11,494 bases of DNA from NCBI GenBank assembly GCA_964654665.1, contig CAZZKV010000044.1, forward strand, positions 1 through 11,494, written 5' to 3'. Origin of the DNA: CALCKU01 sp964654665 (GTDB lineage Bacteria > Pseudomonadota > Alphaproteobacteria > Caulobacterales > Maricaulaceae). Below, one piece after another: positions 7,189-11,494 of the stretch. Below the pieces are notes generated by a model that saw only the letters and a program-made list of their open reading frames with translations, ran no database searches and was not told the DNA's origin. How positions within the stretch are numbered: the first letter of the stretch is position 1; the number at the start of each line of letters is the position of its first letter. A program made the position numbers and the translations under genes.

Positions 7189-8312
7189 ATGTTTAAATCA
7201 ATGCTGATACAAATACAGCTATCGCTTTAAAGGCACGCAAGTTTTCTGAATTAGGATTTCGCGAACGCGAGAACTTCCAAGAATGGATTTGCAAAGATCC
7301 GTCTTTATTGGGCGAGGATTTATTGATCATACAAAAAGAGTTTAATGGCTGGAATGAAACCCGCGAACGGATAGACCTCTTGGCATTGGATAAAGACGGC
7401 GCCATTGTTGCTAATGAAAATAAATTGGATGATAGCAGCAAAAACGTCGCGTGGTAGGCGATTAAATACGCAGCCTATTGCTCAACTTTAACAATGGCCA
7501 ATATTGCAGATATTTACCAGAAATATTTAGATAAGAACGCTATTGAAGATACAGCCCGCTCTCAAATTGCTGAATTTTATGACGTCGAAGATTTTGAAAA
7601 ATTAAATTTGAACGATGGTGTCAATCAACGCATCATTCTGGTCGGCGCCAAATTCCGATCCGAAGTCACGGCAACTTGCCTATGGTTCATCAATCATAAT
7701 ATCGATTTAAAATGTATTCGTATGCAGCCCTATTCGCATGGCGAAACTCTCTTTCTAAATGCCAATCAAATTATCCCGCCGCCTGAAACCAAAGGCTATA
7801 TGATACGGACCGGTTCTAAGACGTTTGAGGAAAAGTCCGCTCGCGATACAAATTCACAGCGCCATATATTAAGGTTAAATTTTTTCGCGCAACTCTTGGA
7901 CCAAATCGCTGGTAAGGCTTCAAAAATCTATGCGCATCGTAATCCGGGGCGCGATCATTGGTTAACCGGGTCAACAGGCATTTCAAGGGTCGGGTATTCC
8001 TTTAGTTTTCTAAAACATACCATTCGCATTGAATTGTCATGTGGACGGCCCATCAAAGCTGAAAACAAAGCCATATATGATCAGCTTTTCGCTTTGAAAG
8101 ATGATATTGAAAAAATCTTCGCCAATCCATTAATGTGGATGCAGCTGGATGATAAAAAAGTAAACCGTACTATTTTTGAAATAAAATTTGATTCTTATAA
8201 TGAGGGCAATTGGCCGGACGCCATCAACTGGATGGATAAACACATGAATGCATTCATCAAAGTTATTCAGCCGCAGTTAGATATAATGGCAAAAAAAACA
8301 AATTCTATCTGA
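7189..8312 (+). pseudogene. PD-(D/E)XK-like nuclease / DUF4268 gene broken by a frameshift and an amber codon
   Basis: Reading through two lesions gives one protein of about 374 residues. ATG TTT AAA (7189-7197) is followed by a frame one base out; adding one A to the AAA run restores MFKINADTNTAIALKARKF. From 7197 the frame is open for 86 codons, including EWICKDPSLLGEDLLIIQKE and RIDLLALDKDGAIVANENK, whose Asp and E-x-K have the PD-(D/E)XK nuclease pattern. TAG at 7455-7457 then interrupts NVAW-stop-AIKYAAYC, where relatives have Gln (QxxxY motif of RecB-like nucleases, from memory). The frame continues unbroken through the DUF4268 C-terminal domain to TGA 8310-8312. DUF4268 proteins are poorly characterised. 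Two independent lesions point to decay; sequencing error or stop-codon suppression are alternatives. Confidence 0.8.
7494..8312 (+). CDS. Distal DUF4268 domain fragment (intact ORF)
   Basis: The longest undisturbed part of the broken gene: 272 codons from ATG 7494, starting MANIADIYQKYLDKNAIEDT. It carries the QRIILVGAKFRSEVTATCLW core, YMIRTGSKTFEE, and the C-terminal block with FSFLKHTIRIELSCG, PLMWMQLDDKKVNRTIFEIK and the final WMDKHMNAFIKVIQP typical of DUF4268. No Shine-Dalgarno sequence precedes this ATG, and the same frame is open upstream past the amber codon, so it is probably a remnant and not an independent gene. If expressed it would lack the nuclease-like domain. Confidence 0.6.
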   Translation: MANIADIYQKYLDKNAIEDTARSQIAEFYDVEDFEKLNLNDGVNQRIILVGAKFRSEVTATCLWFINHNIDLKCIRMQPYSHGETLFLNANQIIPPPETKGYMIRTGSKTFEEKSARDTNSQRHILRLNFFAQLLDQIAGKASKIYAHRNPGRDHWLTGSTGISRVGYSFSFLKHTIRIELSCGRPIKAENKAIYDQLFALKDDIEKIFANPLMWMQLDDKKVNRTIFEIKFDSYNEGNWPDAINWMDKHMNAFIKVIQPQLDIMAKKTNSI

Positions 8313-8323
8313 ATACCGACCTA

Positions 8324-8387
8324 TTATCACCCTTATCACCCTTATCACCCTTATCACCCTTATCACCCTTATCACCCTTATCACCCT
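8324..8387. repeat. 9-bp tandem repeat TTATCACCC, at least 7 copies, running into the gap
   Basis: Seven perfect TTATCACCC units (8324-8386) plus one base directly abut the N run. After the gap the sequence resumes with TATCA, which fits a last partial unit. The array starts 11 bp after the DUF4268 stop. Read on the minus strand it encodes Gly-Asp-Lys repeats and has a possible ATG (MPNVDLI) beyond the gap at 8508, but no Shine-Dalgarno sequence is visible, so an intergenic VNTR is the safer reading. Confidence 0.9.
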
Positions 8388-8487
8388 NNNNNNNNNNNNN
8401 NNNNNNNNNNNNNNNNNNNNNNNNNNNNNNNNNNNNNNNNNNNNNNNNNNNNNNNNNNNNNNNNNNNNNNNNNNNNNNNNNNNNNNN
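8388..8487. other. Assembly gap, 100 N
   Basis: Exactly 100 N, the usual placeholder for a scaffold gap of unknown length. It falls inside the 9-bp tandem repeat, so the true array is probably longer than a read and its copy number is unknown. All coordinates to the right are relative to this placeholder. Confidence 0.97.
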
Positions 8488-8538
8488 TATCAAATCGACA
8501 TTAGGCATGTTTGCAACAGTTTAATATTGATTTTTTTA

Positions 8539-8552
8539 TCTATATATGTAGA
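8539..8552. promoter_or_regulatory. Palindrome upstream of the PadR-type gene, possible autoregulatory operator
   Basis: TCTATATATGTAGA is a 14-bp palindrome with six of seven base pairs matching, ending 8 bp before the regulator's ATG. PadR-family proteins often repress their own gene through AT-rich palindromes containing ATGT/ACAT. The same AT-rich stretch may hold the -10 region; TTGCAA at 8511-8516 is a possible but poorly placed -35. Confidence 0.35.
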
Positions 8553-8560
8553 ATTAATAA

Positions 8561-8857
8561 ATGACACGACACCGCATAGCCTCGCAATCAACCCGGCGCG
8601 TACTTAAAGAGCTCCGAAAAAACCCGCAATATGGTTATGCGATTATGAAAGCGGCAGGCCTGAAATCAGGAACCTTATATCCCATTTTGATGCGTTTAAA
8701 AAACAGGGGATTGTTACAGGCCACATGGGAGCCGCCGCAAGCTCCGGGACGACCACAGCGCCAAATTTATACACTCACAGCCCAAGGCCAGCAATATGCC
8801 AATGATATTTTAGACGATTCTGTCAAACCCTTGCCAACCCGCACACTTACGCCATGA
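8561..8857 (+). CDS. PadR-family winged-helix transcriptional regulator
   Basis: 98 residues, the minimal winged-helix form of PadR without a long C-terminal dimerisation helix. YGYAIMKAAGLKSGTLYPIL (24-43) covers helix 2 and the recognition helix with the family's SGTLYPIL signature, LMRLKNRGLLQATWE (43-57) follows, and GRPQRQIYTLTAQGQQYA (63-80) is the wing and start of the last helix. It probably binds DNA as a dimer. Its stop overlaps the start of the next gene (ATGA, 8854-8857), so it is translationally coupled to a membrane protein it likely controls. The inducing signal is unknown. Confidence 0.92.
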   Translation: MTRHRIASQSTRRVLKELRKNPQYGYAIMKAAGLKSGTLYPILMRLKNRGLLQATWEPPQAPGRPQRQIYTLTAQGQQYANDILDDSVKPLPTRTLTP

Positions 8858-9429
8858 TAATCAGAGCGCAAACATGGCTGAATTGGACGAGGCATATCTC
8901 GAATGATAGGCATTCAGAGTGGATACAGGCTATGGAGGGCGAGTTTTATGAAATATCCGATATGGATGAACAAACCCGTTTCGCCCGCGGGTGTTTCCTA
9001 TCCATAGTTTGGATGACCGCCTGTTCCAGACGTGGATTACAATATATGGCCCGCGGATGTGGCGCGCTGTTGATTATCATCGCTATCATAAGCGGCTTAT
9101 GGATATTTATAAAATTCAGGTTTTCAGCGCAGGCACTTATCCAATCATGGATGATAATTGGCCTATTATTATTCTATCTACCTAGCGCCTTCTTCTTGCT
9201 CAAATCTCTCAAAAACCTGCAAATCTATGCGAAAACGGGGTTGATCTTGGCACTATCGATCTGGGGCTGTAGCTATTATTATATAGTGGTCTATAGCGGA
9301 TATGAAATATCGACGCCTTTTTTCTTAATAGCCATAAGCCTTGAGATGGCTGGCTTTATGATAAGTTTATGGGCCATCAGTATTGCCCTTAGCTGGCTGT
9401 ATAACCCCCGGCTTCATCATGATAGATAA
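8854..9429 (+). CDS. PadR-associated membrane protein
   Basis: 191 residues. A soluble N-terminal region (1-65) contains RHSEWIQAMEGEFYEISD and TRFARGCFLSIVW, a W-x-x-AM-x-x-E pattern followed by an aromatic/Arg-Phe-Ala segment that I associate with small membrane proteins encoded beside PadR regulators. Four hydrophobic helices follow at about 68-88, 97-117, 127-147 and 153-181. No catalytic motif is visible. The start ATG overlaps the regulator's stop by 4 bp and its own stop overlaps the next gene by 11 bp, so all three are one tight operon. The function is unknown; a small membrane sensor or partner of the regulator is only a guess from context. Confidence 0.8.
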   Translation: MIIRAQTWLNWTRHISNDRHSEWIQAMEGEFYEISDMDEQTRFARGCFLSIVWMTACSRRGLQYMARGCGALLIIIAIISGLWIFIKFRFSAQALIQSWMIIGLLLFYLPSAFFLLKSLKNLQIYAKTGLILALSIWGCSYYYIVVYSGYEISTPFFLIAISLEMAGFMISLWAISIALSWLYNPRLHHDR

Positions 9430-9739
9430 AGCGCGAAAAATACTCATTATTCTTGCTGTCATTCTCGGCATCAGCCACCTCATTTTTGGTATCTTTGTCT
9501 ATGATACAATTAATCTTGAAATAGCTTGGTTTTTAGGGTCCGGCATCGCCATGTTAGTCACAGCTTTGGCAAATATACAAACGGATAAAATTGGGGTCTT
9601 ACGCCTGCAAAATGCCTTGATGGTTATCTTTTTAATCGGGCTTGCGACTCTCGCCCCACTCCCACAGGTTTTATTCGGCCTTATCTTATTTACCGGATTA
9701 TTAGGGTTATCGTATTTAAAACGCCCCGCCGTAGAATAA
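9419..9739 (+). CDS. Small four-helix membrane protein of the PadR operon
   Basis: Not recognised. From ATG 9419 the product is 106 residues, almost wholly hydrophobic, with helices at about 8-26, 34-52, 65-79 and 82-100 and a short basic/acidic tail KRPAVE. A longer frame opens at TTG 9383, but this lies deep inside the preceding gene; ATG 9419, overlapping that gene's end by 11 bp, is the more natural start and gives a typical MIDKARK positive-inside N terminus. It is the last gene of the PadR operon and converges on lysC with a 28-bp gap. Confidence 0.75.
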   Translation: MIDKARKILIILAVILGISHLIFGIFVYDTINLEIAWFLGSGIAMLVTALANIQTDKIGVLRLQNALMVIFLIGLATLAPLPQVLFGLILFTGLLGLSYLKRPAVE

Positions 9740-9767
9740 GCCAATAGCTCATAGAAGAGGCTTCAGC

Positions 9768-10250
9768 CTAAACACCAGCGAGGCCAAAAGCACCATGCAA
9801 AGCCCGCACAGCCAGCTCTGTATATTCTGCATCAATCAAAACAGAAATTTTGATCTCTGATGTCGCAATAACTTCGACATTGATATTTCGCTCGGCCAAA
9901 GCTTCGAACATGGTTTGCGCCACCCCCGTATGGCTGCGCATACCAATGCCGACAATAGAAACTTTGGTAACATTGCCATCGGATTTAATTGCGGCAAAAC
10001 CAATATCCGTTTTCGCCGCTTCCAGCGCCACCAGAGCCTTGTCTAAATCCCGCTTTCCCACAGTAAAGGTAAGATTGGCCGCATTATCAGCACGCGAAAT
10101 CCCCTGAACTATCATATCAACAATCACATTGGCATCCGACATGGCCTTACAGACCTTGGCGACCATACCCGGTTTATCTTGTAAGCTTAGTAAGGTAATT
10201 TGCGCTTCGTCGCGTGAATAGGCAACGCCAGAGACAACACGTTCTTCCAT
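9768..10250 (-). CDS. Probable aspartokinase beta subunit from an internal start in lysC
   Basis: In-frame ATG at 10250-10248 (Met256 of LysC) is preceded by a full AAGGAGG Shine-Dalgarno sequence (plus-strand 10259-10265) with 8-nt spacing. Initiation here gives a 160-residue protein starting MEERVVSGVAYSRDEAQITL, which holds exactly the two ACT domains. The same arrangement is known for Bacillus subtilis aspartokinase II and Corynebacterium glutamicum LysC, where alpha and beta chains form an alpha2-beta2 enzyme with feedback control by the beta subunits. Here it is inferred from the site and the domain boundary. Confidence 0.65.
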   Translation of the reverse strand: MEERVVSGVAYSRDEAQITLLSLQDKPGMVAKVCKAMSDANVIVDMIVQGISRADNAANLTFTVGKRDLDKALVALEAAKTDIGFAAIKSDGNVTKVSIVGIGMRSHTGVAQTMFEALAERNINVEVIATSEIKISVLIDAEYTELAVRALHGAFGLAGV

Positions 10251-11015
10251 GGTTTCGTCCTCCTTACAGACGAGCGTTCCGGGGTTTGGAGCCCCCGCTT
10301 CAGCCATCGACGTTAAGACGCGGATAGGCAGGTTATTATTCATAGCCAACTCTACAGAGCGGGTTTGCAACACTTTGGCCCCGAGCGAAGCCAACTCCAG
10401 CATTTCTTCAAAAGCAATCCGGTTTAGACGGCGCGCATCGCTCGCTATCCGCGGGTCAGTTGTATAAATCCCGTCAACATCGGTATAAATATCACAGCGA
10501 TCCGCCTTGAGCGCCACGGCCAAGGCCACGGCCGATGTATCAGAGCCGCCCCGCCCCAATGTTGATATTCGACCATCATCGGAAATGCCCTGAAATCCGG
10601 CCACAACAGCCACATGTCCCCCAGTCAAAGACGGGCCGATCGCAGAAGATTCGATCTCGGCAATCCGGGCCTTGGAATGGGCCATGTCTGTACGTAACGG
10701 GATTTGCCAGCCCAACCATGATCGAGCCTTCAGACCGCGGCGGCGTAAAGCAATCGCCAACAGTCCCGATGTCACCTGTTCGCCGCTAGCAACAATAGAA
10801 TCATACTCATCTTCAATCGCCGCGCCCATATCCGAATCCGAATCTAACGCATCGACCAAAGCGACTAGCCGGTTTGTCTCCCCCGACATAGCGGAAACAA
10901 CAACGGCAACTTCATGGCCCGCTTTGGCCTCGGCCTCGACAAGGCGCGAGACATGGCGAATTCGTTCCAGATTGGCCACGGATGTGCCGCCGAATTTCAT
11001 GACGATACGCGCCAT
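9768..11015 (-). CDS. lysC: Aspartate kinase (aspartokinase)
   Basis: Phosphorylates aspartate, the first step towards lysine, threonine, methionine and diaminopimelate. 415 residues, the size of the monofunctional, lysine/threonine-sensitive type. The amino-acid kinase domain (1-about 250) shows KFGGTS (7-12), VSAMSGETNRL (40-50), ASGEQVTSGLLA (76-87), GFQG (140-143), TLGRGGSDTSA (152-162) and YTDVDGIYTTDPR (177-189). Two ACT domains follow: ITLLSLQDKPGMVAKV (273-288) and VSIVGIGMRSHTGVAQ (352-367) with IKISVLID (388-395). The start ATG 11015 gives the normal MARIVMKFGGTS terminus. It lies 9 bp after a possible 50-codon ORF and contains an internal start (see the beta-subunit entry). Confidence 0.97.
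   Translation of the reverse strand: MARIVMKFGGTSVANLERIRHVSRLVEAEAKAGHEVAVVVSAMSGETNRLVALVDALDSDSDMGAAIEDEYDSIVASGEQVTSGLLAIALRRRGLKARSWLGWQIPLRTDMAHSKARIAEIESSAIGPSLTGGHVAVVAGFQGISDDGRISTLGRGGSDTSAVALAVALKADRCDIYTDVDGIYTTDPRIASDARRLNRIAFEEMLELASLGAKVLQTRSVELAMNNNLPIRVLTSMAEAGAPNPGTLVCKEDETMEERVVSGVAYSRDEAQITLLSLQDKPGMVAKVCKAMSDANVIVDMIVQGISRADNAANLTFTVGKRDLDKALVALEAAKTDIGFAAIKSDGNVTKVSIVGIGMRSHTGVAQTMFEALAERNINVEVIATSEIKISVLIDAEYTELAVRALHGAFGLAGV
10259..10265 (-). promoter_or_regulatory. Internal Shine-Dalgarno within lysC
   Basis: AAGGAGG, reading towards Met256. It is stronger than the site of the full-length lysC start, where only AGGG is seen upstream, which supports a selected role in making the beta chain. 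Confidence 0.7.
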
Positions 11016-11024
11016 TGATATACC

Positions 11025-11177
11025 CTATTGCAAAATCAGCGGCGCTTTTACGCCTATCAGCAGATTTTTCAACTGTTTTAACACGCCAATATCGCAGAGC
11101 ATCCTCAGCCGTATTTTAGTAAACTCTCGCATATCAAAAGATATCATCATGTCCATAAGTTTATTTATCATATCCAT
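11025..11177 (-). CDS. Possible 50-residue small protein upstream of lysC
   Basis: An ATG at 11177-11175 with AAGGTG 5 nt upstream opens 50 codons (MDMINKLMDMMISFDMREFT...KAPLILQ) ending at TAG 11027-11025, 9 bp before the lysC ATG. The product would be Met-rich at the N terminus and basic-amphipathic in the second half (FTKIRLRMLCDIGVLKQLK). I recognise no family. It could be a small gene coupled to lysC, a leader peptide, or an accidental ORF in the leader. Its sequence has no obvious run of Lys or Thr codons, so classical attenuation by these amino acids is not evident. Confidence 0.4.
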   Translation of the reverse strand: MDMINKLMDMMISFDMREFTKIRLRMLCDIGVLKQLKNLLIGVKAPLILQ

Positions 11178-11302
11178 ACGGGCACCTTATGCGCTCAATT
11201 ATTCTAAATTTGACGGCAACGGGGGCAGTTCACGTGCACGTAGTCGCCAGCCTCACAACTTAACGACTTAAATTCAACTGCGGCTTCAACTGGTCGTCGC
11301 AA
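11178..11302. other. Intergenic spacer between lysC side and IS element
   Basis: No gene is seen here. It should hold the lysC promoter on the minus strand and the left border of the IS30-type element on the plus strand. No lysine riboswitch or other known leader RNA could be made out. TTCAACTG occurs twice (11273-11280 and 11285-11292). Confidence 0.4.
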
Positions 11303-11326
11303 CACATACAATAAACTAAGTATGTG
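11303..11326 (+). promoter_or_regulatory. Stem-loop just upstream of the transposase start
   Basis: Perfect 7-bp inverted repeat CACATAC (11303-11309) and GTATGTG (11320-11326) around a 10-nt A-rich loop. Its right arm touches the GGAG ribosome site (11326-11329) of the transposase gene. Such structures near IS ends can block translation of transcripts entering from outside; that role is inferred. Confidence 0.45.
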
Positions 11327-11337
11327 GAGCGATGATT

Positions 11338-11494
11338 ATGAAGAAGATATATATACGTGTTGGGTTTACTCAGGCTCAAAAGAACGAGCTGTGGGAACGA
11401 TGGCGGCGGGACGAACAGATGAAGTCGATTGGTCGTGAACTTTGCAAGCCATCGTCGAGTATATTTAACCACATCCGTTCGACTGGCGGGTTCA
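11338..11494 (+). CDS. IS30-family transposase, N-terminal part (cut by window end)
   Basis: 52 codons from ATG 11338 read MKKIYIRVGFTQAQKNELWE, WRRDEQMKSIGRELCKPSSS and IFNHIRSTGGF, the helix-turn-helix N terminus typical of IS30-family transposases (W-x-RW-x-x-x-x-x-x-x-SIGR...KPSSSI, then STGG). GGAG at 11326-11329 lies 8 nt upstream; in-frame ATGs at 11332 and 11335 are too close to it. The DDE catalytic domain lies beyond the window, so intactness cannot be judged. It is the only clear mobile-element gene here. Confidence 0.88.
   Translation, partial: MKKIYIRVGFTQAQKNELWERWRRDEQMKSIGRELCKPSSSIFNHIRSTGGF

Larger units (their letters stand above)
11273..11494 (+). mobile_element. Left end of an IS30-family insertion sequence
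   Basis: The transposase start and the preceding stem-loop mark the left part of the element. The terminal inverted repeat probably lies within 11273-11302, where TTCAACTG occurs twice with a 4-bp spacer, but the exact tip cannot be set without the right end, which is outside the window. Confidence 0.5.

Noticed and set aside
8305..8508. Minus-strand ORF with Gly-Asp-Lys repeats across the gap
   Set aside because: It depends on 100 placeholder N for its frame and has no ribosome site; treated as a tandem repeat, with the coding option noted only as a finding.
9757..9769. AGGC-TTCA-GCCT hairpin between the PadR operon and lysC, possible bidirectional terminator
   Set aside because: The stem has only four to five pairs and no T tract on either side.
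11025..11260. Lysine riboswitch or attenuator upstream of lysC
   Set aside because: No conserved riboswitch core, no terminator hairpin and no run of Lys or Thr codons could be seen.
11260..11271. TTAACGACTTAA as a CtrA box
   Set aside because: The spacing between TTAA elements is 4 nt, not the 7 nt of a full CtrA site, and it is next to the IS border.
11260..11472. 70-codon minus-strand ORF at the right edge
   Set aside because: It is antisense to the IS30-type transposase start and its stem-loop, and its composition is not protein-like.

Overview
The window looks like chromosomal DNA of an alphaproteobacterium, possibly a Hyphomonadales/Caulobacterales-type organism. This rests on protein flavour (HslU, PdxH, AroC, aspartokinase, DUF1499), moderate GC and two copies of the TTAACCAT sequence, which matches the CtrA half-site. 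The species cannot be fixed from sequence alone. Exactly 100 N at 8388-8487 mark a scaffold gap of unknown true length, so this is a draft assembly.

Layout. 1-248 (-): 5' part of an unrecognised acidic protein whose start codon is separated from its long reading frame by an (AG)8 tract that puts the two out of frame. 332-1402 (+): multi-pass membrane protein. 1443-2744 (+): hslU, without hslV in the window. 2805-3644 (+): DUF1295 membrane enzyme. A convergent minus-strand block follows, in transcription order pdxH (5716-5060), a small two-helix membrane protein (5026-4559) and a DUF1499 membrane protein (4539-3676). A divergent intergenic region separates pdxH from a small J-domain gene (about 5799-6053) and aroC (6108-7178).

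Accessory part. Just after aroC lies a DUF4268 gene with an N-terminal PD-(D/E)XK-like nuclease domain (7189-8312). It carries a one-base frameshift at codon 4 and an in-frame amber codon at the Gln of the QxxxY motif, so it looks like a decaying gene. Behind it is a 9-bp tandem repeat that runs into the assembly gap. A compact operon follows: a PadR-type regulator and two overlapping small membrane proteins (8561-9739).

The right end holds lysC on the minus strand (11015-9768), with a strong internal ribosome binding site that probably makes a separate beta (ACT) subunit, and a possible 50-codon gene just upstream. The window ends in the 5' part of an IS30-family transposase gene with a stem-loop over its translation start region.

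The core genes serve protein quality control (HslU, J-domain), PLP supply (PdxH), aromatic biosynthesis (AroC) and aspartate-family amino acids (LysC). The most unusual points are the dinucleotide-repeat frame switch at the left edge, the doubly broken nuclease gene and the internal start in lysC.
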